From Natronobacterium gregoryi SP2 (GTDB taxonomy: Archaea > Halobacteriota > Halobacteria > Halobacteriales > Natrialbaceae): DNA of 64,000 bases. The stretch is taken from NCBI RefSeq assembly GCF_000230715.2, contig NC_019792.1:2852001-2916000 (forward strand). The letters are read 5' to 3'. A model generated the notes under the pieces. That model searched no databases and was not told the DNA's origin. It saw only the letters and a program-made list of their open reading frames with translations. A program made the translations under genes and the position numbers. Numbering within the stretch: position 1 is the first letter of the stretch; each line of letters starts with the position of its first letter. Positions 50,484 to 59,315 of this stretch are shown piece by piece.

Positions 50484-51418
50484 GCGACGGACCGACCGTT
50501 CGCACGGCGACAGCCGACGACGGACGAGGCCGATGGCTTCCGGACCTCGACCGACGAGTGGCGATGCTCGAGCGGCCAGTCGCCACGTTGCTCGAGGACG
50601 GACTGGCGGCGTTCGCCGACGCCGAACGGCTCACGATCGTTCCCGACGCTCACTACCCGTTTCACCCGTCGACGGGGATGGTGACCGATCCGGCGGTCGT
50701 CGGCGCGATCCTCGAGGTGATCGAATCCACCGGGACGGACGTCGCGGTCGCCGGCGCGAGCGACGAGTACCTCCCGTTCGAGCGGACGGCGGCGTACCTC
50801 GGCTACGGAGAGTTGCTCGAGCGGTTCGACGCCGACCTGGTCGATCTCGCCGAGGAGTCGGCCGTGACAGAGACCGTCTCGGTCGGCGAGCGTTCGGTCG
50901 AGAAACGGATTCCCGACCGGCTCCGTGACGGAATCGTCGTTCTCGTGCCGACGCTGCGGCCGGACGAGACAGGACGTGTCGCTGGCGGCATCCGGACGCT
51001 CGCCAGCGTCGTCGACACCGAGAACGCGACCGGGGACGACACAGCGTCCGTCGTCGCCCCGATGCGAGCGATCTCGCCCGATCTCTCGGTTCTCGACGCG
51101 ACGAGAGTCTACGCCGGTCGACCGTACGCGGCCGACACGCTGCTCGTGGGGCCGGCGGCTGCAGTCGACGCGATCGCGACGGTCCTGCTCGAGCGCGACC
51201 TCGGTGACGACGAGGCACTCGAAGCGCTTGTGGGCGAGCCGTCGGTCCACATCGCCCGGGTCGGCGACGCGCCTCACATCGAGACGCTCCGGGAGGAACT
51301 CCCTGCCGGCGAGTTGCCACCGGCGGACGCGACGCATCCGGTCGTCTCGGCCGCCTACCGGCTTTACGCGGCCGTCGGTAGCGACGCCGTCCCGCCACAG
51401 CTCGAGGTGAGACGATGA
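50480..51418 (+). CDS. DUF362 domain protein
   Basis: A 312-residue product. Typical DUF362 features are the early loop RLTIVPDAHYPFHPSTGMVTDP, then DVAVAGASDEYLPFERTAAYLGY, and the end region YAADTLLVGPAAAVDAIATVLL. DUF362 proteins often bind Fe-S clusters, but there is no cysteine motif here. It overlaps genes on both sides by 4 nt, so the three are surely one translation unit. The molecular role is unknown; a link to surface-glycan or cofactor metabolism follows only from neighbours. Confidence 0.8.
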   Translation: MSDGPTVRTATADDGRGRWLPDLDRRVAMLERPVATLLEDGLAAFADAERLTIVPDAHYPFHPSTGMVTDPAVVGAILEVIESTGTDVAVAGASDEYLPFERTAAYLGYGELLERFDADLVDLAEESAVTETVSVGERSVEKRIPDRLRDGIVVLVPTLRPDETGRVAGGIRTLASVVDTENATGDDTASVVAPMRAISPDLSVLDATRVYAGRPYAADTLLVGPAAAVDAIATVLLERDLGDDEALEALVGEPSVHIARVGDAPHIETLREELPAGELPPADATHPVVSAAYRLYAAVGSDAVPPQLEVRR

Positions 51419-52389
51419 CGAAGACAGCTGCCGTCACCGGCGCGACGGGCTTTCTCGGAACGCATCTCTGCGAGCGACTGCTCGAGGACGGCTGGGACGT
51501 ACGCGGATTGAGCCGCCCTAATTCGGATCGGGGGCGGCTCGCGCCGAGAGACGTCGAGTGGCACGTCGGTGATCTCTTCGACGAGCCGACGCTTCGCTCG
51601 CTCGTCGACGGCGCGGACGCGGTCTTTCACCTCGCGGGCATCGGTCTCTGGAACGCCGACCCCGACGCGGTCGAGCGAGTCAACCGCGACGGGACGGCAA
51701 ACGTCGTCTCAGCCTGCCGTGGCGCTACCGTCGGTCGCCTCGTGTTCACTAGTACGGCGGGGACCAGACGCCCGCCAGAGGAGGGTGTGGTCGCGGACGA
51801 AACCGACGTCGCGGAACCGATCGGTGCCTACCAGAAGGGAAAAGCCGCCGCAGAAGAACTGGTCGATCGCTACGCGGCCGACGGTGGTGACGCCGTGACT
51901 GTCCACCCGACGTCCGTCTTCGGTCCCGGTGACGACTCCTTTACGGCGCAGTTGCTGACGATGGGACTCGAGCGGACGATGCCGGCCCACCTCCCGGGCG
52001 GACTCAGCATCGTCGGCGTCGACGACGTGGTCGACGGGCTGGTGCTCGCCTACGAGGAGGGCGAGCCTGGCGAACACTACATTCTGGGCGGAGAGAATCT
52101 CACCTACGAGCAGGCGGTTTCGCGGATCGCGTCCCACGCCGACGGCTCTCCCGCCCGAATCCAGGTGCCGGCCACGGCGATCCACGCGGCGGGTCCCGTC
52201 GCCGAGACCGTCGGCGCGGTGACGAACCGCCACGTCTTCCCGTTCAGTCGCGGGATGGCCCGGCTGGCGACCAGTCGGCTCTTCTACTCCTCGCGGAAAG
52301 CCCACGAAGAACTCGGCTACGAGTACGAACCCCTAGAAGCGCACCTGCCGGAGACCCTCGAGTGGTACCGGACGACCGTCCGGGGGTAG
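51415..52389 (+). CDS. NAD-dependent epimerase/dehydratase (extended SDR)
   Basis: A 324-residue extended short-chain dehydrogenase with TGATGFLGTHLCERL (GxxGxxG, 8-22), the acidic LSRPNSDRG cofactor strand, DAVFHLAGIGLWN, VFTSTAGTRRPP and the catalytic YQKGKAAAEE (Y-x3-K). It acts on a nucleotide sugar or similar hydroxy compound, with 4-reductase or epimerase the likely chemistry. Third gene of the rightward run; the next gene starts 78 bp later. Confidence 0.88.
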   Translation: MTKTAAVTGATGFLGTHLCERLLEDGWDVRGLSRPNSDRGRLAPRDVEWHVGDLFDEPTLRSLVDGADAVFHLAGIGLWNADPDAVERVNRDGTANVVSACRGATVGRLVFTSTAGTRRPPEEGVVADETDVAEPIGAYQKGKAAAEELVDRYAADGGDAVTVHPTSVFGPGDDSFTAQLLTMGLERTMPAHLPGGLSIVGVDDVVDGLVLAYEEGEPGEHYILGGENLTYEQAVSRIASHADGSPARIQVPATAIHAAGPVAETVGAVTNRHVFPFSRGMARLATSRLFYSSRKAHEELGYEYEPLEAHLPETLEWYRTTVRG

Positions 52390-52467
52390 GAGTTTCGCTC
52401 GGCCGACTACCGGGTCCGGGCTGTACGGTTCCGATTACAAAGCCCGCGTCGCTCGTTTAGTCGCCCG

Positions 52468-53565
52468 ATGCGGATTCTCGTCTTCGCGAACACACCTGCA
52501 CACGTCCACCTGTATCGTCACGCCGTCGACCGACTCGAGGAGGCAGGTCACGACGTGCTCGTCCTGACCCGCGAGTACGCCTGTACGACGGACCTACTCG
52601 AGTTCTTCGGCCTTCCATACCGGCGGTACGGCGAACACGACGTGACCTCGTCCTCGAAACTCACGCTCGCCCGCCAGCTCGGCGGACAGATCGGGAGCAT
52701 CGTCGGCAAAGCAGTTCGATTCCGGCCGGACGTCGTCTTCGGGCGCGGGCCGTACGCCGCCGTCGCCGGGACGGTCGCTCGCGCACCGGTTGTCCTCGTC
52801 CTCGACGACGAACCCGGCGACTTCAACCACAGCGTCTCCCGGCCGTTCGCGGACTGTATTCTTTCCCCCCGGGTGACGCGCCGGAACCTCGGCGGCGACC
52901 ACTACACCTTCGACGGCTTCAAGGAGTGTGCCTACCTCCACCCCGAAGTCTTCGCGGCCGACGATGCCGTCCGCGAGTACCTCGGCGTCGGCCCGGACGA
53001 ATCGTACGCGCTCGCTCGGTTCAACGCCCTCGACGCGCTCCACGACGCCGGGATCGAGGGATTCACCCGGGAACAGCGCCGGGACCTGCTCCAACGGTTG
53101 AGCGGGCACGCGACCGTCTTCGTCTCCGACGAAGGCGGCGAGATGGACCTCCACGAACTGCCGGCAGAACCGTACGACCTCCACCCCGCGTTGATCCACG
53201 ACGCGATGGCCGAGGCCGACCTGCTGGTGGCCGACACCGGGACGATGGTCACCGAAGCCGGCCTGCTCGGGACGCCGGCGCTGCGGTACCGGGGAACCGA
53301 CGACCACGAGTACGGCGAGTTCCGGGAACTCGAGCGCGTCGGCCTCGTCGAACAGTTCGACGGCTACGACGCCGTCCGGAGTCGAGCACTCGAGTTGCTG
53401 GCCGACGACGAGTCGACCGACCGCTGGGCACAACGACGGCAGAGCTACGTCGGCGACCTCGCGAACCTCACCGACCTGCTGGTCGACGTCGCGGAGACGC
53501 GAGGAACTATCGACGACCTCGATCGCTCGTCGCAAAAAGCGATCCAGCAGGATACCCCCCAGTGA
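52468..53565 (+). CDS. DUF354 domain protein (glycosyltransferase-like)
   Basis: A 365-residue product of the DUF354 family, related to GT-B fold glycosyltransferases. It begins MRILVFANTPAHVHLYRHAV, has VFGRGPYAAVAGTVARAPVV in the N-domain, and C-domain loops DEGGEMDLHELPAEPYDLHP and DTGTMVTEAGLLGTPALRYR typical of a UDP-sugar pocket. No transmembrane helix. It probably transfers or remodels a sugar in the same pathway as the three genes before it. It converges on the glycosyltransferase 2 gene, 11 bp apart. Confidence 0.84.
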   Translation: MRILVFANTPAHVHLYRHAVDRLEEAGHDVLVLTREYACTTDLLEFFGLPYRRYGEHDVTSSSKLTLARQLGGQIGSIVGKAVRFRPDVVFGRGPYAAVAGTVARAPVVLVLDDEPGDFNHSVSRPFADCILSPRVTRRNLGGDHYTFDGFKECAYLHPEVFAADDAVREYLGVGPDESYALARFNALDALHDAGIEGFTREQRRDLLQRLSGHATVFVSDEGGEMDLHELPAEPYDLHPALIHDAMAEADLLVADTGTMVTEAGLLGTPALRYRGTDDHEYGEFRELERVGLVEQFDGYDAVRSRALELLADDESTDRWAQRRQSYVGDLANLTDLLVDVAETRGTIDDLDRSSQKAIQQDTPQ

Positions 53566-53576
53566 AAGCGCCGCCG

Positions 53577-54653
53577 TCAGTCGAGCGAGTGGCGCTGCTC
53601 TGACTGCCGTTCGATCTCCGCCGCTGCCGTCGTCGCCTCGGTGTCGTCGTACTCGTAGCGGGTTATCTCGAGGTCTGCGCTCTCTTCGGCATCCATCCAG
53701 ATTGCAGCGCCGAGCGAGACGACCCCGAGCAACAGCGTGGCAAACGAGGCGGCGGTCCCGGCGAACGCGTCCTCGCCGTGGACGCGTCGGCGGAGTGAGC
53801 CTGCCAGTCCCGTCGAACCGCTCGCTATCCCGGCTGTGCCAGCGCCGTAGAAAACCACCGCCGGGTGGAACCCTTCGACGACGTATCGGCGCTTGAGCCG
53901 CCACAGAAAGCTCCGCAACAAGAGAAGGGAGACGAACCGGACGAACGGAACGTACCGAATGCTGCTCTCCTCCTCGCCGTAGACCGCCGACATGGCAACG
54001 TCTGCGACGCGAAAGCCCGCGACGTTCAGATGCGTGAGAACGTGATTGAGGAAGCCGTACTGGTCCGTGATCGCCTCGAGATCGAGTTCCTCGATGGCCT
54101 CCCTCGAGATGGCGGTGTAGCCGTTCTGCGGGTCGCCGATCGTCCAGTAGCCCGAGGCGAACTTCGAGAGCCCGGTGAGCATGGCGTTGCCGACGAAGCG
54201 AAACGTCGACATCCCCTCGCGGTCCTCGGGAGACAGCAGGCGGTTCCCCTTCGCGTAGTCGGCCTCGCCGGAGACGACGGGGTCGACGATCCGATCTAAG
54301 ATCTCGGGGTCCATCTGGCCGTCGCCGTTCATCACTGCGACGACGTCGATGCCGTCAGCCCCAGCGCGGCGGTAGCCGGTCTTGACGGCCGCACCGTAAC
54401 CGCGGTTCTCGTCGTGACGGATGGGGACGACACGTCGCGCGTCGCCACCGTCGGCAATCGCCATGTCGGGCTCGGTCGATTCGTTGATCCGGTCGGCGAC
54501 GCGGGTGATCACCTCCCAGCTGTCGTCGGGGGAGGCGTCGTCGACCGCGTAAATCCGATCGACGAACTCCGGCACCGTCTCGATCACCCGTCCGACGAAC
54601 GACGCTTCCTCGTAGGCCGTGACCACGACCGCGATGGAGTTACCCTTGTACAT
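53577..54653 (-). CDS. Glycosyltransferase family 2 (dolichol-phosphate sugar synthase-like)
   Basis: A 358-residue product: GT-A catalytic domain with VVVTAYEEASFVGRVIETVP, DDASPDDSW, NRGYGAAVKTGYRRA and the metal-binding DxD-like VMNGDGQMDPE, followed by IGDPQNGYTAISREAIEEL. Two amphipathic or membrane helices lie near 245-275 and a further hydrophobic segment (AGTAASFATLLLGVVSLGAA) near 300-320. It probably moves a sugar from a nucleotide to dolichol phosphate at the membrane. ATG 54653 overlaps the dehydrogenase gene by 14 nt. Last gene of the leftward operon. Confidence 0.87.
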   Translation of the reverse strand: MYKGNSIAVVVTAYEEASFVGRVIETVPEFVDRIYAVDDASPDDSWEVITRVADRINESTEPDMAIADGGDARRVVPIRHDENRGYGAAVKTGYRRAGADGIDVVAVMNGDGQMDPEILDRIVDPVVSGEADYAKGNRLLSPEDREGMSTFRFVGNAMLTGLSKFASGYWTIGDPQNGYTAISREAIEELDLEAITDQYGFLNHVLTHLNVAGFRVADVAMSAVYGEEESSIRYVPFVRFVSLLLLRSFLWRLKRRYVVEGFHPAVVFYGAGTAGIASGSTGLAGSLRRRVHGEDAFAGTAASFATLLLGVVSLGAAIWMDAEESADLEITRYEYDDTEATTAAAEIERQSEQRHSLD

Positions 54654-56130
54654 CGTTTCCTCCGTCGGTTCTGCTGGCTTCGACTTCGGTCGGCTCGGCG
54701 CTCGGGGCCCGTCTCTCGCGTCGATCGTCGCCATCGGTTCCCGTTCCGGAGCCCGGCCGCGGGGGACGACCCGACGCCGATCCCGCGAGTGTGTACTCGC
54801 GGTGTGAGGTCTCGGAGAGGTCGAGGGCGTCCCTGCCGTCGACGACCACCATCGGCTCGAGGTCCGTCCACTCGATACGGTCGAACGCCTCGTGAGGGGT
54901 GACGACGACCGCGGCGTCGAACGATTCCGACTCGAGGTCGTCGATCCCGACCGGGCGGGCACAGTAGTCGGCCGGATCGACCAGGGGGTCGACGCCTGCC
55001 ACGTCCGCGCGTCTGTCGTGCAGTTCGTCGATCACGTCGAGCGCGGGCGACGCACGGGTTTCCTCGACACCCGGCCGATAGGTGAGCCCGAGGACGACGA
55101 CGGAGGCGTCCGCCAGGTCGATCCCCTCGGCCGCGAGTTCGCGCTCGAGGCGATCGACGACGACCGTCGGCATCGCGTCGTTGCGCTCTCGGGCGGTCCG
55201 AACAACGTCCATCGGCTCTTGCGATTGCGACAGCAGGAAGTGCGGATAGTACGGAATGCAGTGACCGCCGACGCCCGGGCCGGGGTCGTGAAGGTGACAC
55301 ATCGGCAGATCGTTTGCCGTCCCGATCGCCTCGCGGACCGAAATCTCGAGGCCGTCCGCGAGGCGACCGAGTTCGTTCGCCAGCGCGATGTTGACGTCGC
55401 GGTAGACGCCCTCGAAAACCTTGACGGCCTCCGCGGTGGTCGCGTCGGAGACGGGGTGGACCTCGTTGTCCGTGATCTCGTCGTAGAGCAGGCCCGCGGC
55501 CCGGGTGCTCTCGTCGTCGATCCCGCCGACGACCTTCGGATACTCGCCGCGGATGTCCCGCAGCGCCGTCCCAGACGAAGTGCGTTCGGGACAGAACGCG
55601 AGCCCGAACTCGTCGGATGCGAGCCCGCTCTCGGCAACCAGGTGAGGCTCGAGGACATCGCGGCAGGTGCCCGGCGGCAGCGTCGACTCGGCGATCACCA
55701 GGTCGCCCGACGAGAGCCCTGCAGCGATGTCGTCGGCGACGGATTCGACGGTCGCGAGGTTCGGCTCGTTCTCGTCGTCGAGCAGCGTCGGAACGATGAT
55801 CACGTGAACCCGGGCTCGTTCGGCCGCCGCCGGGCCGTCCGTGGTCGCCTCGAGGCGTCCCCGCTCGACCTGATCGGCGACGAGGTCGTCCAGGCCGATC
55901 TCACCGACGACGTGGCTCTCGCCGGCGTTGACGGTCTCGACCACGTCGGGATCGACGTCGACGCCGGTCGCGTTGCCCGTCGTCTCGGCGTAGACGGCCG
56001 CGAGCGGCAGCCCCATCTTGCCGAGGCCGTAGATTGCGACCGGCACGTCGCCCGCGAGCAGGCGGTCGCGCTGTCGGTCAGCGGAGTGCGACGAGTCATA
56101 GATCGAGATGGGGTCTGACGCACCGCTCAT
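54640..56130 (-). CDS. UDP-N-acetyl sugar 6-dehydrogenase (WbpA/WecC-like)
   Basis: A 496-residue nucleotide-sugar dehydrogenase that oxidises C6 of UDP-GlcNAc or UDP-ManNAc to the uronic acid with two NAD+. It shows AIYGLGKMGLPLAAVYAE (33-50), ESTLPPGTC, VFEGVYRDVNIALANEL and the catalytic Cys291 in PGVGGHCIPYYP. The C-terminal UDP-binding part has LGLTYRPGVEETRASPALDV. Beyond ~440 there is a 55-residue disordered Gly/Asp-rich tail that the family lacks. ATG 56130 overlaps the oxidoreductase stop by 4 nt. Confidence 0.88.
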   Translation of the reverse strand: MSGASDPISIYDSSHSADRQRDRLLAGDVPVAIYGLGKMGLPLAAVYAETTGNATGVDVDPDVVETVNAGESHVVGEIGLDDLVADQVERGRLEATTDGPAAAERARVHVIIVPTLLDDENEPNLATVESVADDIAAGLSSGDLVIAESTLPPGTCRDVLEPHLVAESGLASDEFGLAFCPERTSSGTALRDIRGEYPKVVGGIDDESTRAAGLLYDEITDNEVHPVSDATTAEAVKVFEGVYRDVNIALANELGRLADGLEISVREAIGTANDLPMCHLHDPGPGVGGHCIPYYPHFLLSQSQEPMDVVRTARERNDAMPTVVVDRLERELAAEGIDLADASVVVLGLTYRPGVEETRASPALDVIDELHDRRADVAGVDPLVDPADYCARPVGIDDLESESFDAAVVVTPHEAFDRIEWTDLEPMVVVDGRDALDLSETSHREYTLAGSASGRPPRPGSGTGTDGDDRRERRAPSAEPTEVEASRTDGGNDVQG

Positions 56131-57131
56131 CGGATTTCCACCTCCGGTTCCTGCTCCTGCGTTCGGTCGCCGTCGACCAGCGAGTCGATCGTCAACACCG
56201 TCTCGAGCGCGCCGATTCCATCCTCGGGCGTCACGTCGGGTTCGGTACCCGTCCGAACGGACTCGACGAACGACTCGAGTTCGTGGCGCAACGGTTCTCC
56301 GTTGTCGATCCGCGGACGTTCGACGACGCTCTCGTGTCGATACCGGTTCTGCCCTTCGTCGTTGACGTACTCGGGGTAGGAGTCGCGGTGGATCAGCACG
56401 GATTGCTCGAGGAAGTCCACCTCGACGAAACACTCCCGTGCAGTGACCGAGAGCTTCCGGACTTTCTTCTGGGTGACGCGACTCGCCGTCAGCGTGGCGA
56501 CGACGTCGTCGTAGGCCATCGTCGCAGTCGCGTACCGGCCGTCGCCCGTCCCCATCGCCGCGACCGAGTCCGGCGACGCACCCAGTAGCGAGCCGACGAT
56601 ATCGACGTCGTGGACCATCAGGTCGAAGACGACGTTACCGGGCGCAGTGCGATCGATCGGCGGCCCCAGCCGTTCGGCCTCGACGCTGATCACCTCAAGG
56701 TCGTCGAGCAACTCGGCCATCGTCCGCACGGCCGGGTTGAACCGCTCGATGTGGCCGACCTGGAAAACGAGGTCGCGTTCGCGGGCCAGCCGGGCTAACT
56801 CCCGCCCCTGCTCGACCGTCTCTGCGATCGGTTTCTCGACCAGGACGTGGACGTCCGCCTCGAGACACTGCGAGACGACCTCGTGGTGGGCTGGCGTCGG
56901 CACCGCGACCGTGACGACGTCACAGCGATCGAGCAGCGCCTCGAGTCCGAACGACTCGGTGCCGTACTCGGCTGTGATCCGCTCCGCGACTTCGGCGTCG
57001 CGGTCGGTGACGCCGGCAAGTACGACCCCAGGAAGTTCGCTGTAGACGCGTGCGTGGTTCTCGCCCATCGCACCGACGCCGACGACGCCGGCACGAATCG
57101 ATCGTGACCTCGTGAAAGCGCGTTCCGTCAT
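56127..57131 (-). CDS. UDP-sugar 3-dehydrogenase-like (Gfo/Idh/MocA, WbpB-like)
   Basis: A 334-residue Gfo/Idh/MocA enzyme with AGVVGVGAMGENHARVYSE (14-32) and VLVEKPIAETVEQGRELARL. The block VQVGHIERFNPAVRTM and the catalytic MVHDVDIVGSLLG His are typical of the WbpB/Gfo branch acting on UDP-GlcNAc-uronate C3. It would generate the 3-keto sugar for the aminotransferase encoded upstream. Four-nt overlaps (ATGA type) on both sides couple its translation to the operon. Confidence 0.86.
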   Translation of the reverse strand: MTERAFTRSRSIRAGVVGVGAMGENHARVYSELPGVVLAGVTDRDAEVAERITAEYGTESFGLEALLDRCDVVTVAVPTPAHHEVVSQCLEADVHVLVEKPIAETVEQGRELARLARERDLVFQVGHIERFNPAVRTMAELLDDLEVISVEAERLGPPIDRTAPGNVVFDLMVHDVDIVGSLLGASPDSVAAMGTGDGRYATATMAYDDVVATLTASRVTQKKVRKLSVTARECFVEVDFLEQSVLIHRDSYPEYVNDEGQNRYRHESVVERPRIDNGEPLRHELESFVESVRTGTEPDVTPEDGIGALETVLTIDSLVDGDRTQEQEPEVEIR

Positions 57132-58288
57132 GTGTAGTGATCGTGGATCGCTTCGGCGACAGTTCGCCTGTCACCCGCCGAGAGTGCTGGATGGACCGGC
57201 ACCGAGAGTACCGTCTCGGCCGCCCGCTCGGCTTCCGGAAATCGCGGCGCAGCCGTGCTGACACTCTCGTAGGCCGGCTGGCGATGGATCGGCGTCTCGT
57301 AATAGACGGCAGTGCCGACACCTCGATCCGCAAGCGTCGACGCGAGCGCGTCCCGGTCGTCCGCCCTGATCGTGTACTGGTGGTAGACGTGTCGATAGCC
57401 GGACGGCTCTGTCGGCGTCTCGACCGGCAGTGCAGACAGACGTTCGTCGTAGTAGGCCGCGTTCTCCCGTCTAGCCTCGTTGAACGCCGGCAGCCGCTCG
57501 AGCTGGCGGCGGCCGATCGCCGCGGCGGGGCTTGGCAGCCGGTAGTTGTGGCCGAGCGAGACGTGGTCGTAGCCGCCGGTTCCCGTCTCGGCTCTCCCGT
57601 GGTTAACGTACTGTTCGACCCGGTCCGCGATGTCGTCTCGATCTGTCGTGATCGCACCGCCCTCGCCGGTCGTCATGTTCTTCGTCGGATAGAAAGAGAA
57701 GCAGGCAGCGTCGCCGAAACTCCCGACGCGCTCGCCTTCGACCTCGGCCCCGTGGGCCTGACAGGCGTCCTCGAGGACGAACAGGTCGTGGTCGTCGGCG
57801 AGATCACACAACGTCGGCATCTCGGCGGGAAGCCCGTAGAGGTGGACAGGGAGGAGTCCGACCACGTCCTCGCGTTCCTGCAGCACCGCCTCGACGGCCT
57901 CGGGATCGAGTGCGTACGTCTCGGGATCGACATCCGCGAAGACGGGCTTGCCGCCCGCGAGCCTGATCGCGTTCGCGCTCGCAACGAACGAGAACGGCGA
58001 GGTGATAACGGCGTCGCCATCCTCGACGCCGAGCGCCTCGAGTGCGGCGTGTAGCGCCGTCGTCCCGTTCGACGTTGCGACGGCACGATCGGCCCCGCAG
58101 TAGGCAGCGAACTCTTCCTCGAAGGTTCTAACAACGGGCCCATCCGCAAGCGTTCCCTGCTCGAGTAACTCACCCACGCGATCGATGGTCGCGTCGTCGA
58201 TCGACGGGTTCGCGACCGAGACACCACCTTGCTCCGGTTCTGCATCCGACTCGAACTCCGTCTCGGTGTTGTAACTCGTGTCAGTCAT
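57128..58288 (-). CDS. DegT/DnrJ/EryC1/StrS aminotransferase (WbpE-like)
   Basis: A 386-residue PLP sugar aminotransferase. It has ATSNGTTALHAALEALGV, the cofactor-Asp region VLEDACQAHGAEV (D174), Schiff-base Lys203 in SFYPTKNMTTGEGG, and HGRAETGTGGYDHVSLGHNYR, the family loop that contacts the sugar nucleotide. Beside a WbpB-like oxidase and a WbpD-like acyltransferase, its likely job is amination at C3 of UDP-GlcNAcA, using glutamate. The first ~25 residues are a divergent acidic extension. Confidence 0.88.
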   Translation of the reverse strand: MTDTSYNTETEFESDAEPEQGGVSVANPSIDDATIDRVGELLEQGTLADGPVVRTFEEEFAAYCGADRAVATSNGTTALHAALEALGVEDGDAVITSPFSFVASANAIRLAGGKPVFADVDPETYALDPEAVEAVLQEREDVVGLLPVHLYGLPAEMPTLCDLADDHDLFVLEDACQAHGAEVEGERVGSFGDAACFSFYPTKNMTTGEGGAITTDRDDIADRVEQYVNHGRAETGTGGYDHVSLGHNYRLPSPAAAIGRRQLERLPAFNEARRENAAYYDERLSALPVETPTEPSGYRHVYHQYTIRADDRDALASTLADRGVGTAVYYETPIHRQPAYESVSTAAPRFPEAERAAETVLSVPVHPALSAGDRRTVAEAIHDHYT

Positions 58289-58872
58289 GCAATCTGATTC
58301 GGTCCCTCGAGGTTGTCGGGAAGCTTCTGGACGGTCGCCGGCGCGCCGACGGCGAGGCTGTCGCCCGGCACATCGTCCGTGACGACGGCACCAGCGGCGA
58401 CAAACGCGTTCTCACCGATCGTCACACCCGGCAACAGCGTCGCGTTCGCTCCGATCGATGCACCCGACTCGATCGTCGGTCCCTCGAGGTCGGCGTCGGT
58501 CCGGATCGGATACTCGTCGTTCGTCAGGACCGCACCGGGACCGACGAAGACGTTGCTCTCGATCGTCGTCTGGGTCGGAACGTAGACGTTCGTCTGGAGG
58601 CTGACGTGAGAGCCGATCGACGTCTGGCCGTCGATGACGGTCTTGGTACCGACGAGGACATCGTCACCGATCGTCGTCCCTTCTCGCACCAGAACGTCGT
58701 GGCCGGTCGTGAACCCGTCGCCAATCGTCACGTCTCCGTAGACGATCGACCCCGACCTGATCGTGGCTCCATCCCCGATTCGCGTCGGCTCGTCGAACTC
58801 GCCGTGGCCGACCGTCGCATCGTCGGCGATCGTACACGCTTGTCCACGAACGACCGGACGCTGGCTACTCAT
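58285..58872 (-). CDS. Left-handed beta-helix N-acetyltransferase (WbpD-like)
   Basis: A 195-residue hexapeptide-repeat acyltransferase. Imperfect [LIV]-G-x4 coils run through ~20-175 (TIGDGFTTGHDVLVREGTTI, TIGDDVLVGTKTV). The end SIGANATLLPGVTIGENAFV then AAGAVVTDDVPGDSLAVGAP matches WbpD-type UDP-3-amino sugar N-acetyltransferases. It would acetylate the 3-amino group with acetyl-CoA. ATG 58872 is used; an ATG seven codons upstream is possible. First gene of the operon. Confidence 0.88.
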   Translation of the reverse strand: MSSQRPVVRGQACTIADDATVGHGEFDEPTRIGDGATIRSGSIVYGDVTIGDGFTTGHDVLVREGTTIGDDVLVGTKTVIDGQTSIGSHVSLQTNVYVPTQTTIESNVFVGPGAVLTNDEYPIRTDADLEGPTIESGASIGANATLLPGVTIGENAFVAAGAVVTDDVPGDSLAVGAPATVQKLPDNLEGPNQIA

Positions 58873-59315
58873 CGGCCACCTCCGTTCGGTCACAACTCGG
58901 TCGCTGCAAGCGATACGGCGGCGAGGCTGCCGTCGTCCGCCCCTGAACTCGTAATCGTCGTCGTAGTTGAAGCTGTGTCATCGGTTACTCGATACCCGCG
59001 TGGGAATCGTCCTGATACAGCCGGTAACGAGGTTTTGTTATCCTCGACCTGACGGCTTTGTAGCCCAGAACTACAGTCGCTCGTAGTCATCGCCGTCAAT
59101 CCACCCCCACCAGTCGGTATCTACGGGAGCGAACAGCCACTCGAACGCCTCTCTGCTAAATCGTTGCTTGAGGCGTCATTCACCGGCGCTAACGGGTATA
59201 ACTGGATTTCGGTGAGGTAGCCGAGTGATAGTAAAGGGAGATGGTATGCCAGTCGGTGGTGTGAGGTATCCGAACACCCCCGATCGACGTTCGACTCGGG
59301 ACCGCGAGGGCATCC
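58873..59315. other. Divergent regulatory region
   Basis: 443 bp between the leftward sugar operon and the rightward DUF7344 gene. Candidate AT-rich boxes lie near 59027-59045 (GAGGTTTTGTTATCC, minus operon side) and 59150-59235. No repeat of families A-C and no coding sequence is recognised. The DUF7344 regulator is the obvious candidate to act here. Confidence 0.4.
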
